A stretch of 64,000 nucleotides of DNA from Phyllobacterium brassicacearum (GTDB lineage Bacteria > Pseudomonadota > Alphaproteobacteria > Rhizobiales > Rhizobiaceae): NCBI RefSeq assembly GCF_003010955.1, contig NZ_PGGO01000023.1:1-64000 (forward strand), given 5' to 3'. The notes beneath the pieces were generated by a model. That model searched no databases, had not been told where the DNA came from, and was given only the letters and a program-made list of their open reading frames with translations. Below, in pieces: positions 1-9,311 of this stretch (the stretch's first letter is position 1; each line of letters begins with the position of its first letter). Position numbers and translations under genes: made by a program.

Positions 1-105
1 AACGTCGATCCTCTGGCATGGCTCACACAGACCCTCGAGCGCATCGCCAACGGCTGGCCAAATAGCAAAATCGATGCTCTCATGCCGTGGAACTACAACG
101 CCTGA
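1..105 (+). CDS. tnpC: IS66 transposase TnpC, C-terminal end (partial)
   Basis: Thirty-four codons run in frame from the first base to a TGA at 103-105. The residues DPLAWLTQTLERIAN followed by KIDALMPWNYN match the conserved C-terminal tail of IS66 TnpC, where family members read D-P-x-A-W-L and end in LPWN. TnpC is the DDE transposase of the element. The catalytic domain lies upstream of the window, so activity cannot be judged. Confidence 0.8.
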   Translation, partial: NVDPLAWLTQTLERIANGWPNSKIDALMPWNYNA

Positions 106-126
106 ACGGCCTCAGCTTCCCGCTTA
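1..126 (+). mobile_element. Right end of an IS66-family insertion sequence
   Basis: The window opens inside an IS66-type element. Its last codons encode a TnpC C-terminus, and the DNA 20 bases after the stop ends in cttcccgcttac (positions 115-126). The reverse complement begins gtaagcg, the typical IS66 terminal sequence. The left end and the target duplication lie outside the window. The element probably interrupts the minus-strand reading frame starting at 337. Confidence 0.75.
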
Positions 127-337
127 CTCTGGTGGGATTGTCAACGCTGATAGTCTCTCCACCCGTTGCGGTAACGCACGGTATAGGCACCCGTCCATTT
201 TTGACAATCTGAAAAGCAACGAACGCTCCTGTCCTGGGAAATCCTCGTGCGGGCAATGCTTCGTTCCCGCTGGGCAGCGCTCCACCCCACAAAAAGAGGT
301 GTGTGAATGGAGCGCTTTTAACAGTTGAGACTGCCAA
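127..337 (-). CDS. Possible 5' part of a gene cut by the IS66 element
   Basis: An open frame starts with ATG at 337, just upstream of the preceding minus-strand gene's stop-distal end, and runs about 70 codons into the IS66 end near 126. The peptide includes FTHLFLWGGALPSGNEALPA and does not look like a random shadow, but I do not recognise the family. Position and orientation suggest a gene once cotranscribed downstream of the methyltransferase at 348-1592 and truncated by the insertion. Coding status is uncertain. Confidence 0.3.
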
Positions 338-347
338 ATGTCTTAGC

Positions 348-1592
348 TCAGATAATTTCTATCTCAGGAAACGGGAAAATAAACTTTCCGCCATCAGCAA
401 GATATTCGCGCTCTCTTCTTAGAATTCCATCTTTGAAATGCCACGGCAACACCAGGAAATAATCAGGACGCATCGCGCGGGCCTCTTCTTCGGAAACAAT
501 CGGAATATGCGTTCCGGGCGTGAATCGTCCAAATTTTTCTGAATTCACTTCAGCAATCACTGGGATTTCAGCCGGAGTCAGCCCGCAAAACTGCAGAACA
601 ACATTTCCCTTGGTCGATGCACCGTATCCAAGCACTTTTTTCCCATCGCCGACCAACGTGCGTATGAGATTGGATAAATCTGTTTTGTGCCTGAAGACAC
701 GCTCCTCAAAATCGCGAAACGGCTTTGGCGTGCTGAAGCCCATGCGATCTTCCTGATCCAATAGCCAATTGATGACCGGCAGGTTTGCGGCGGGGGAACT
801 GCTTCTTTTATGGGTAGCGGTAACTGCAAAGCTGCCACCGTTGATATTGTTCATAACTACATCGACTACTTTCAGATCAGCTGCATCCAATATTTTGGCT
901 ACAACACCCAGAGAATAATATTCGATATGCTCGTGACAAATCGTGTCGTAGGAATTCAACCTAAGCATAGACGGCATGTAGCTTTGTTCAAAGTGCCAGA
1001 CGCCGTCTGGCGCCAAAATCTCGGCGACTTCCTGAGCGAAAGCAATCGGATTCTCGAGATCGTAGAACATCGCAATTGATGTCACGATTTTGGCCGGTTT
1101 GGCACTTGCCGAGCGGAAGGCTTTTGCTGAAAAGAATTCTGGAACGAGCTTCACCTCTTCTGGATAGTAGCTCGAGAATTTCTTGCCCGTCGGGTCGATA
1201 CCAATACGTGAGAGGCCAGCTGTGGAATAAGCTTTCAATGTCGTGCAATCGTTGCTGCCAATATCGAGCACTACGTCGCCGGCTTTAGGACTTGCCAGTC
1301 TTTCCAGATAGCGGACCTTATGAGTCAGATGATCCACCATCGATTGGTTCAGACCTGATCGGTAACCATAGTTGTCGCCGTACATCTCCGAAGGGTCATA
1401 CGAATGTTTCAGCTGCAAAAGTCCGCTGGAGGCAGACCAAACCAATTCCAGAGGGCCACGGGTGACTGGCTCGTCTGGTGACTTCGGAAACACTCCCGTT
1501 AGCGCCTGCATACCGAGATTGAGTACTGACACCAAATCTTCTTTATGCCCTACGCGGCATTCGTTGATAGCCTGGTAACTCACCTGAGCCAT
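348..1592 (-). CDS. C-methyltransferase-like SAM-dependent enzyme
   Basis: The 414-residue protein resembles the NovU/TylC3-type sugar C-methyltransferases, with an N-terminal metal-binding domain, a Rossmann methyltransferase core and a C-terminal C-methyltransferase domain. SAM motif I appears as VVLDIGSNDCTTLKAY near residue 107, HEHIEYYSLG follows near 220, and GYGASTKGNVVLQF lies near 325. The segment SYDPSEMYGDNYGYRSGLN near 65 is family-typical. Unusually, the N-terminal zinc cysteines are nearly all gone: only one Cys remains near residue 12, and the second pair is replaced by WSASSG. The start at 1592 has AAGGA upstream. It probably methylates a nucleotide sugar for the glycan locus; the substrate is unknown. 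Confidence 0.8.
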   Translation of the reverse strand: MAQVSYQAINECRVGHKEDLVSVLNLGMQALTGVFPKSPDEPVTRGPLELVWSASSGLLQLKHSYDPSEMYGDNYGYRSGLNQSMVDHLTHKVRYLERLASPKAGDVVLDIGSNDCTTLKAYSTAGLSRIGIDPTGKKFSSYYPEEVKLVPEFFSAKAFRSASAKPAKIVTSIAMFYDLENPIAFAQEVAEILAPDGVWHFEQSYMPSMLRLNSYDTICHEHIEYYSLGVVAKILDAADLKVVDVVMNNINGGSFAVTATHKRSSSPAANLPVINWLLDQEDRMGFSTPKPFRDFEERVFRHKTDLSNLIRTLVGDGKKVLGYGASTKGNVVLQFCGLTPAEIPVIAEVNSEKFGRFTPGTHIPIVSEEEARAMRPDYFLVLPWHFKDGILRREREYLADGGKFIFPFPEIEII

Positions 1593-1677
1593 GACGATGT
1601 TATCCTTTCTTATTGAGCGCTATACGCCTTTCCATGAGCGATTTAAGGCTCACCAATGTCTCTAACCGAGCCCTACA

Positions 1678-2259
1678 TTAGTTCTTTGAGGGTATAAAGA
1701 CCTCGCAGAGTCGATCCCGAAATTTTTCATACGCAAAATTTTCAAGCGCAAATTCACGTGCGGTCGCGCTGGCAGGCGACCAACTTTCGATTACAGCTTG
1801 TTCCATGCCTTCGACATCAAGCTTCATCCAGTGAACATTGCCATCCGTATAGTTTAGGAATAGCTCCGTTAGAGACATACACTGCACATCGATCTTTTTC
1901 ACCGTGTGGCCATTTAGGCGATGCGTTTCCGCGATATCGAATTTGCCGGTGCTCATGCCGGCTTCTTCAAATTCATACAAAGGAGTATTGGCTGATCCCC
2001 GACCCACGGCACCTTCGATGACGATTTCATCCGGACGTGCAATACGCAGCCTTTCACAACAAAAATGGATGGGTTCGACGTGGACGCCACGCCTTCCATT
2101 TCGGTAGAAAGCTTCACTTACAGAATCGATCAGAAGATCTTGCGCTCCTATATCAACGTAGAAGTCGCCGTTTACATGTTTAAGGGCACGCGAAAGAATG
2201 ACATCCTCAAAATTCTGAGCGCGGGAAATCAATGTCATAGAGGAATGCCAAGCAATCAT
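1678..2259 (-). pseudogene. Chimeric FkbM methyltransferase fragment with a foreign C-terminal tail
   Basis: From ATG 2259 (preceded by GGAAAAAGAAT; 2316 and 2238 are alternatives) the frame encodes an FkbM-type start: SRAQNFEDVILSRAL, DFYVDIGAQD, then WMKLDVEGMEQAVIESW. After VIESW the FkbM fold should continue for some 60-80 residues with the V-V-E-A strand. Instead about 34 residues follow that contain AREFALENFAYEKF and resemble the last helix of a GT4 glycosyltransferase. The join is near 1770-1785. I read this as a deletion fusion of two former genes, so enzyme activity is doubtful although the frame is open. Confidence 0.65.
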
Positions 2260-2319
2260 ATTCTTTTTCCGCAAGCTGTTTTGGAGAACATGCGTCATCG
2301 TGCTGGATGAGCCCACTAA

Positions 2320-3191
2320 ATAACGTGTATCTTACTAGCATGCCTCAAAGCGCTCCAAAAAAGACCGTTCCTTCCGCTCAGTCTGTGACGGCTACAATAA
2401 TCAAAACCGTCCTCAACCATCTACTAAAACAAGTCTTAGATACCCACTCTCTTGGCAGCAGGCTATACACCGAAGCGGCGAAAGCCGTCAATCCGAATGG
2501 ATTTTGAACACAGCGACCATGGGTGAGCTCTGTGTGCGACAAAACCTAGTGTATAACGAGCTAAAAAACTCTTCATCCAAGGAGTCCAGTGGCAAGAAAT
2601 CGCCAGGCGATCCTTGCGGGCATATCTCGATCCGGAATATCAAGGGGCAACCATTCCTGGAAGGAATTCGTGCTACACACTGCACGGACGGCCTATCTGG
2701 AATGCAAGCACCCCGGTATAGAACTATGCCCGCAACAATGGTCAGGGCTTGATCCCAGGACGTGTCGACAAAACGATGCTTGGCCGCGTCTTCGTCTTTG
2801 GCTACCAGCGTGGCATGGCGATCATCCAACAGGGCGCTTTGGGTACTCTGCCTACTGGTACTGTCGATCTACTTCGTTGTAGCACCTTCGATGCAGTCTC
2901 TTGCGGCCTGTCCAAGTTGCGGCAGGTGCCAATAACGTCACAGCATGGTTTGGTGCCATTGATGTCGCTTAGATCCTGCCGGTCTCATTGCTACTGAGCC
3001 GTTCATCTGGTGCCAGGGTGATGCTGAATTGGCCAATGTGACCATCTTCCAACACAGTGACAGTCACACTTTCCAACCGGACTGGTGGTACCGTCAATTT
3101 TCCGTCAGGCAACCTTCGTGTCACTGTCCACAAAACAATATGAGACTAGTGTTCCTGTTCTATCTAGATAATACCTTGCCGCTTCCAGTTT
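2320..3191. other. Intergenic stretch without a recognisable gene
   Basis: About 870 bases separate the FkbM chimera from the next glycosyltransferase. Several short open frames exist on both strands, but none has a convincing ribosome site, conserved motif or coherent coding pattern. Given the deletion fusion beside it, decayed gene remnants are likely. I see no repeat ends or structured RNA here. Confidence 0.5.
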
Positions 3192-3230
3192 ATGCAGCTA
3201 GAAGCGGGCTCCAATATGAGCGGATGCGGG

Positions 3231-5600
3231 ATGAACGAAAACGAAATTCTTATCATATTTGACATGCGGTGCCTGCAAGACTCGTCCTACAAATACCGCG
3301 GCGTAGGCAGGCTTTCGGCCAACTTAGTCCGATCGGTGTGGCGACTAAGAAAGAAGTATCAAATTTCAACTCTCGGTCTTATTGATGCGGGCTTTCCCCC
3401 TCTGGAAGAGGGCTTTCGATGCCTTGTCGATGAAGTAGTTGATAACAGCTACATAGTCTCGGAAGGTCGATCGATCGTCTTTATCGAATTGTCTCCCATG
3501 ACGCACGATCCGCTGTTCGTAGCGCGCATGCTGAACGATGCAAACATCCTCAGGATTGCTGTCGTATATGACTTCATTCCCATGCTGAAGCCGGAACGAT
3601 ATCTGCCTAAGGCATCGGATCGGCTTCACTACGACACCCAACTCATCTGGCTTTCGCGCTACGATCATTTCTTTCCAATATCGCAGTATACTGCCGATGA
3701 GCTGCATCGAATTTTGCAAATCGATCCATCTAGGATTACAAACACCGCCGCGCCGGTGGACAGTGCCTTTGAACGGCTTTTCTCATCGGCCGTCAGAGAA
3801 AGGCTGCCCAAGAGATACGTGCTTGCCTGCGGTGGTGCCGAGCCCAGGAAAAACATCGAATGCCCGATCAAGGCCCACGCGGGAAGTCGCGCGGTGCAAG
3901 ACGCGCAAGTTGCTTTGGTTGTTTCCGGAAATTATCCACCCGAATGGCAGGCGAGATTGCGCGATCTCTACGTTGGCAGTGGTGGGAAACCGGAGCTTTT
4001 GTTCTTCACGGGTTTCGTTGACGAAGGCGATCTTGTTGCAATTTATCGAGATGCAGTTTGTGTGATTGTAGCTGCACACATGGAAGGATTTTCAATCCCT
4101 GTCGTTGAAGGCATGGCTGCCGGCGCCCCAGTCATCGCTTCCAATATACCTGCACACGTCGAACTGGTCGAGCGTGGCGATTTGATGTTCTCGGCCGACG
4201 ATGTCCAAGAGGCCATGGCTAAGTTGGAAATGCTGGTGGGCGATGAGACACATCGTGCTTCGGTCATCGAAGATCAGTCAACACGCTGGCAACGATTTCG
4301 AGCTGACACCATAGCAAACGAATTCTGGGATTCCGTGGGTGGCCTACTGACTCCTCGGAAACCTATGATACATTTCAACGTCAACAGAGGCAGACGCCCT
4401 CGTATTGCGTTTCTCACCCCTATGCCGCCCGACAGGTCGGGAGTTGCGGATTATTCCGCAGCGACGATCAAAGAGCTAGGCAAGCTAGTTGACGTTGACG
4501 TGTATGCGAGGGCGATGCTGGCGGCAACACCCGAAGGTGCTGCAGTCGCTAACGTAATATCAGCATTCCCATTCGTTTCGCCTCAGTACGACAGAGTTGT
4601 CGGCGTCGTCGGTAATTCGCATTTTCATCTGGAGATATTCAATTCTCTGATGCGTTACGGAGGAGCTTGCATTGAGCACGACAACCGTTTGCTCGGGTTT
4701 TACCGAATACTTCATGGTCGGGAGCGAGCTCGACAAGTAGCCGAGATGGAACTGAAGCGCGCCGTAAGCGGTCACGAAATCGACAGTTGGATGGGGGATG
4801 AGTCGTTGCTTGAAGCGACTTTTTTGGGGGAATTGGCAAAGTCATCAACGCCGCTTTTTCTGCATTCGAAAGTGACGACCGATCTTGTCAATGAGAGGCT
4901 CAACGCGAGCGCGATCCATCTGCCATTTTCGATCTATCGTCCCTGGACATTTGATCCCGTTGATCTCGCCATCAAGAAAAGTGCGCGGAAGCGGCTTGGG
5001 ATGGAGGACGGAGAATTTGCGATTGCTTCATTTGGATATATTCACTCGAACAAGGCGGTCGAGGAAATAATGTGGGCGATTGATCTTCTCCGTAGCTGGA
5101 ACATACCAGTAAAGCTCTATTGCGTGGGAGGATGGGCAACCACTGATTACCAACCGTTTTTAGACTTGCGCAGTCGGTTGGGATTGGACGAAACCGTCGT
5201 GTTCGCATCGGAGTACACCAGCGATGCCAAATATCGTGACTTCCTTTTGGCTTCCGACGCTGGAATACAGCTACGAACTCATTTCCTAGGCGGACTATCG
5301 GGCGGCCTCCTCGACTGCATCGCGGCAGGTCTCCCGACCGTTGCAAACGATGATATGGCGGAAGCAATGGACGCCCCTTCCTATGTAGTGCGTGTTCCGG
5401 ATCACCCAAGTCCTGTCCTGATTGCGGAGGCGCTGGCCGAAATTTCAGACCGCACTCGGGATCGAACAAAGCTTAGAGGAGAAAGGGTTCACTACTCCAA
5501 CGATCACAGCTTTGAGCGATATTCAGAATTGCTGTGTCAGTCACTTGGATTGGATACAAAGGTCCGTTCGAAGCCGAAGACTAAGGAAGCCGCGCCGTGA
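3231..5600 (+). CDS. Two-domain GT4 glycosyltransferase
   Basis: The protein of about 789 residues carries two GT-B glycosyltransferase units in tandem. Unit 1 (about 1-380) begins ILIIFDMRCLQD with YRGVGRLSANL, has the nucleotide-binding GGAEPRKN near 200, and the GT4 E-x7-E region HMEGFSIPVVEGMAAG near 284. Unit 2 (about 385-780) begins PRIAFLTPMPPDRSGVADYS and has SFGYIHSNKAVEEI near 600, but lacks a clean E-x7-E. GT4 enzymes move a sugar from a nucleotide donor with retention, here probably during assembly of a surface glycan. Starts at 3192 and 3216 are also possible; 3231 has GAGCGG upstream. The stop overlaps the next gene by four bases. Confidence 0.8.
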   Translation: MNENEILIIFDMRCLQDSSYKYRGVGRLSANLVRSVWRLRKKYQISTLGLIDAGFPPLEEGFRCLVDEVVDNSYIVSEGRSIVFIELSPMTHDPLFVARMLNDANILRIAVVYDFIPMLKPERYLPKASDRLHYDTQLIWLSRYDHFFPISQYTADELHRILQIDPSRITNTAAPVDSAFERLFSSAVRERLPKRYVLACGGAEPRKNIECPIKAHAGSRAVQDAQVALVVSGNYPPEWQARLRDLYVGSGGKPELLFFTGFVDEGDLVAIYRDAVCVIVAAHMEGFSIPVVEGMAAGAPVIASNIPAHVELVERGDLMFSADDVQEAMAKLEMLVGDETHRASVIEDQSTRWQRFRADTIANEFWDSVGGLLTPRKPMIHFNVNRGRRPRIAFLTPMPPDRSGVADYSAATIKELGKLVDVDVYARAMLAATPEGAAVANVISAFPFVSPQYDRVVGVVGNSHFHLEIFNSLMRYGGACIEHDNRLLGFYRILHGRERARQVAEMELKRAVSGHEIDSWMGDESLLEATFLGELAKSSTPLFLHSKVTTDLVNERLNASAIHLPFSIYRPWTFDPVDLAIKKSARKRLGMEDGEFAIASFGYIHSNKAVEEIMWAIDLLRSWNIPVKLYCVGGWATTDYQPFLDLRSRLGLDETVVFASEYTSDAKYRDFLLASDAGIQLRTHFLGGLSGGLLDCIAAGLPTVANDDMAEAMDAPSYVVRVPDHPSPVLIAEALAEISDRTRDRTKLRGERVHYSNDHSFERYSELLCQSLGLDTKVRSKPKTKEAAP

Positions 5601-6727
5601 ATCGATCACCGATTTTCATCGATCTTACAAACCTTGTAGCGAATCCGGTGCGATCCTCTATCCATAGAGTGGAGCGCGAGATTATACGTTATTGGCCGGG
5701 AGCCGCTGAGCTGGTTCCATGCCTGTTTGATAGTGCTATAGAATCGTTTGTCGAGGTGCCAGCTGATCGCTTGCGAGTGATTGTGGATGATATCCCGGGC
5801 GACGTCGATAGTCCTCCCACTCCCGTTAGAACAAAACCGATCTCGACTGATGACCTCGCCCAAGGCCTCTTTAATCCAGAGGTCTTTTACGATCATGCTC
5901 GCTTGGAAGCCTATAAAAAATTGTGTCTGCTACCTCAGTCTGGCGTTAAGTGGCTGGTATACGACTTCGTTCCGTATTTGCGTCCGCAGGATCGGCCGTG
6001 CCGGACAACCGAACGGTTAATGCCCTATCTTCGAGTTCTTCGGGAGGTGCCTCAGGTATCCTTTATCAGTGACGTCGCGCGCGTTGCTTATATTGATCGG
6101 ATTGTGAGGTTACACGATCGGGCTGGTCCGGTAATCCCCCTAGGCGGCGACGGACTGGGGACATCGAAAAACAAATTCGATAGCGGAAAGCGAACGTTCA
6201 CGTTTATCGGGGAGATCGAGCCTCGACAAAACGTAGCGGCAATCTTGTTGGCTTTTGAGAAACTCTGGGATGCCGAAGTCGATGCCTCGCTTATGATAGT
6301 AGGTAAAGTCGACCCTCAAGCACCTGAGGAGGCCGCAATACTTGAGCGCCTCAAAGGTAGAGCACAATTCACCCACGTAACGGAAGCGACGGAAGAAGCT
6401 TTGCGGGAAATTTTGAGCGGATCAAGGGCTACAATATCGGTCGGATCCGCTGATGGATTTGGCGTCAGACCGTATGAGAGTCTTTGTGCCGCCGTCCCAG
6501 TAATTGCGTTGAAGGGAATTCCTAGCCTTGATTTGATTTCACCGGGTGGGCGTCTTACGATTGAGAGGGCAAGTCCAGAGTTGATTGCAGACGCTGTAAT
6601 CACCCTGCTAAATGATCGCGTTGCAGAAAAACTTCGGGATGAGGCGTCACTGCTAGAAGTTCCGACATGGAACGGCTTTGTTAGGCAGCTCGCCGCTTGG
6701 GTTCAGCATGAAGGAGTAGAAAAATGA
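5597..6727 (+). CDS. GT4-like glycosyltransferase
   Basis: The 376-residue protein starts at GTG 5597, overlapping the previous stop (GTGA). Its N-terminus, FIDLTNLVANPVRSSIHRVE, is a paralogous version of the start of the 8109-9311 enzyme and of the second half of the 20449-23331 enzyme. A C-terminal GT4 nucleotide-binding half follows, with FIGEIEPRQNVAAIL near residue 204 and ADGFGVRPYESLCAAVPVI near 285; the first glutamate of E-x7-E is replaced by D or G here. It is translationally coupled on both sides, so it acts with the two-domain transferase and the FkbM methyltransferase. Donor and acceptor sugars cannot be inferred. Confidence 0.75.
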   Translation: MNRSPIFIDLTNLVANPVRSSIHRVEREIIRYWPGAAELVPCLFDSAIESFVEVPADRLRVIVDDIPGDVDSPPTPVRTKPISTDDLAQGLFNPEVFYDHARLEAYKKLCLLPQSGVKWLVYDFVPYLRPQDRPCRTTERLMPYLRVLREVPQVSFISDVARVAYIDRIVRLHDRAGPVIPLGGDGLGTSKNKFDSGKRTFTFIGEIEPRQNVAAILLAFEKLWDAEVDASLMIVGKVDPQAPEEAAILERLKGRAQFTHVTEATEEALREILSGSRATISVGSADGFGVRPYESLCAAVPVIALKGIPSLDLISPGGRLTIERASPELIADAVITLLNDRVAEKLRDEASLLEVPTWNGFVRQLAAWVQHEGVEK

Positions 6728-8079
6728 ACACGGAAGCAACGTCACCGTTCGAAGGAGCAACGATGGTCAGCTACGCGCAAAATCATGAAGACGTTCTGCT
6801 GAATCGTGTTTTCAGAAACGTGACCGATGGCTTCTACATTGATATTGGAGCATATCATCCGACTGTAGGGTCGGTGACCAAAGCTTTTTATGACCGTGGA
6901 TGGTCTGGCATCAATGTAGAGCCCGGTGATGTCTTCGACGAACTTCAGGGAGCACGACCCCGCGATACAAATATAAAGGCGGCGGTCGTCGATAAAGAAG
7001 GCGAAGTTGATTTTTTCCAGAATGCCGTTGATCCTGGGACATCCCGCGTTGCAACCGGGATCACGCCAAGCGAACCTGAATCTGAAGGCGAGACTACCCG
7101 CGTCAAGGCCGTCACATTGGACAACTTGGTAGCGGAGCACGCCTCAAAAAGAACGATTAACTTCCTGAAGATCGATGCTGAGGGCTCTGAAGCCGCAATC
7201 ATTAATTCAACCAACTGGCGGGTCGTTCGTCCGCAGGTTCTTGTGATAGAGGCGACTGCCCCTTGGTCGAACCGTCTAATCAATCAGGAGTGGGATTCCA
7301 CACTCCTCGCTAACGATTTCATTCGCGTGTATTTCGACGGAATTAACGTTTTTTATGTTCGAAGTGAGGACAAATCGCTTCGATCCTTATTCAAGCTACC
7401 GGTGAACGTGTTGGACAACTACACGCTATTCGATACGGAATTTGAGAGGATGAAGGTTGAAAACTTAAATATCCAAAAAGATCTGGAACAACTTTCAGCC
7501 GAACGAGATGAGCTTAGGGCGGAAATAGAAAAGGCCAATGAGCGTGCGGAGTATCTTGCAGACTCTCTCGACTATTCTCGCGACGAAGTCGGCCGCTTGA
7601 ATTCCCAAGTTCTCGATTTAACAGGGCTCCTTCATCTCGAGAGAAAATCACTGGCAGCATCGACGGCGCGCGCTGTCCGCTACGATAACATAGTCAATAA
7701 TTTACGCGATCCTGGCGGTCCCCGCGCGCTGCGCCTTGTTCTTCCGTTGGCCCGCTTGATACGAAAAATTCAGCGAGCATTTTCTGCTAAGTCTGATAAT
7801 CCAACTGCGTTGAGTCATTCCGTAGTTGCAGTAGAAACTAGTCGTCCTCCAGTTCCTGCCGCCTCTAAGACTCCCCCACAATCAATTTTGAAGAGGGCTG
7901 CCGTACGCACCTATAACGTCATTTTGAGACCATTTGTTCGGCCTTTTATGTTGCGCTTGAGGACATTTTTCACGCAGCCGGTCAATGACCTTCGCAACGA
8001 GATTCTGAGCAATAACGAAGAATTAGGCAAGAGCTTCAAAATGTTGGCCATCACAATCTTATCGCAGCCACGGCAATGA
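6724..8079 (+). CDS. FkbM methyltransferase with coiled coil and basic C-terminal tail
   Basis: The 451-residue protein starts at ATG 6724, overlapping the upstream stop (ATGA). Residues 14-220 form an FkbM domain: SYAQNHEDVLLNRVF, DGFYIDIGAYHP, GINVEPGDV, FLKIDAEGSEAAIINS and VLVIEATAPWS. FkbM enzymes are SAM-dependent and usually O-methylate sugars. Residues about 240-310 are heptad-like and rich in E, L and R, so likely a coiled coil. Near 328 lies PRALRLVLPLARLIRK, a tail found again in the protein at 11984-14020. The C-terminus is basic and may be amphipathic. It ends a three-gene coupled operon that converges on the opposite-strand genes 29 bases later. Confidence 0.8.
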   Translation: MNTEATSPFEGATMVSYAQNHEDVLLNRVFRNVTDGFYIDIGAYHPTVGSVTKAFYDRGWSGINVEPGDVFDELQGARPRDTNIKAAVVDKEGEVDFFQNAVDPGTSRVATGITPSEPESEGETTRVKAVTLDNLVAEHASKRTINFLKIDAEGSEAAIINSTNWRVVRPQVLVIEATAPWSNRLINQEWDSTLLANDFIRVYFDGINVFYVRSEDKSLRSLFKLPVNVLDNYTLFDTEFERMKVENLNIQKDLEQLSAERDELRAEIEKANERAEYLADSLDYSRDEVGRLNSQVLDLTGLLHLERKSLAASTARAVRYDNIVNNLRDPGGPRALRLVLPLARLIRKIQRAFSAKSDNPTALSHSVVAVETSRPPVPAASKTPPQSILKRAAVRTYNVILRPFVRPFMLRLRTFFTQPVNDLRNEILSNNEELGKSFKMLAITILSQPRQ

Positions 8080-8108
8080 ACCGATAAGAGCTGAATGGGT
8101 TCGGGTGC

Positions 8109-9311
8109 CTAGCTAGCGATCTCAGATAGCCATTGTTGGGCTGACTTTTCGGCAGTGAAACTGCGTTTCGTATCGATCGCTTGGTGAGTCAGCCAAATCT
8201 GCATGATCCAATCGTGCACCTGCATTGCGGTGTCTCGCCAAACCGGCAGATCAGCAGCGGCGGCTTGTTTCCAAACTCGCTCTGCCTCGGCATCGTCCAG
8301 CATTGATTTAACGGCGTTTGCAATCTGATCTGGGGACTTTGGCCTAAATCTAATCTGACCCGTTTCCGGAAGCCGCCGAGTGCTCGGCATCGTCTCGCTC
8401 ACGATCACCGGAATTCCGGCGTAAAGGCTTTCGATAGCAGGAAGACCGTATCCCTCAACGGTGCTTGCTGCGATTGTTGCGCGCGCGCTGGATAGTAGTT
8501 TGGCCACTTCGTCGTCTGAAGCGCTTTCGTAGTGATGGAAGTAAGGAACGGACGCAGATAGTTCCTTGACCATTCGGGGGAGCGCTGCGTTTGTGTGCGC
8601 CGTGTTGCGTCCGACAAAGACTAATTCAGCAGGCACGTCTGTGTCCCACAATCGTTGGAAGGCACGCAAAATATCAATCTGACGCTTGCGCTCCTCTATT
8701 GATCCCAGACACACAAACGACTTGCGTGACGGATGGAAGTGCTGTCTCTCAATAATTATCCCATCTGCCCCGAGGTGAAGAACAGGAAGCGGCCATGGCC
8801 TTGAGCCAGCGTACCTTTCATAGGATTCCTTGGTTTCCTGGCTGATGTGGGCGGTGTATGCCATTGAGAAGATAAGTCTGAAATAAGCTTCAAACGGGGA
8901 CATATCCTTAATGCCGAACAGCTCTGGGTGGGTCCAAGGCAAGATGTCGTATACGATTGCAGCAGTTTTTGCTGGGTTAGCGTCAAGTCTTTCTCTGTAA
9001 AATGCAATTCTTGAGGGATCATAGAACACTTCGGGAATGAGTATGAGATCATCATCGCTCACGAGCTCACCCGGTAGTCGTGCCATGATCTCCGCTGCAT
9101 TAGCAGCCTTTTCCTCGGTTGACTTCGTGATATCATCGTCAAATGCGGAGGCGAATGCCGCCGTGGGCAATTTTCGCAGGGCATTACCAGTGCGATCGAA
9201 ATAGCAGGCCATGAGAGCGTCGGGCCAGTGAAGGAAGATTTCTCGAACCGTGCGTTGAATACCGGTACCGACGGGATTCGAGACGAATTCTGTGATGTCA
9301 GCGTATATCAT
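8109..9311 (-). CDS. GT4 glycosyltransferase
   Basis: ATG 9311 was chosen because it overlaps the upstream stop (ATGA) and gives the paralogous N-terminus MIYADITEFVSNPVGTGIQR, shared in style with the 5597-6727 enzyme. The 400-residue protein then has FVCLGSIEERKRQIDIL near 210 and STVEGYGLPAIESLYAGIPV near 290, the GT4 donor-binding loop with its glutamates. It is the last gene of a minus-strand group with the methyltransferase at 9308-10060. The role is presumably addition of one sugar in the surface glycan; specificity cannot be read. Confidence 0.78.
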   Translation of the reverse strand: MIYADITEFVSNPVGTGIQRTVREIFLHWPDALMACYFDRTGNALRKLPTAAFASAFDDDITKSTEEKAANAAEIMARLPGELVSDDDLILIPEVFYDPSRIAFYRERLDANPAKTAAIVYDILPWTHPELFGIKDMSPFEAYFRLIFSMAYTAHISQETKESYERYAGSRPWPLPVLHLGADGIIIERQHFHPSRKSFVCLGSIEERKRQIDILRAFQRLWDTDVPAELVFVGRNTAHTNAALPRMVKELSASVPYFHHYESASDDEVAKLLSSARATIAASTVEGYGLPAIESLYAGIPVIVSETMPSTRRLPETGQIRFRPKSPDQIANAVKSMLDDAEAERVWKQAAAADLPVWRDTAMQVHDWIMQIWLTHQAIDTKRSFTAEKSAQQWLSEIAS

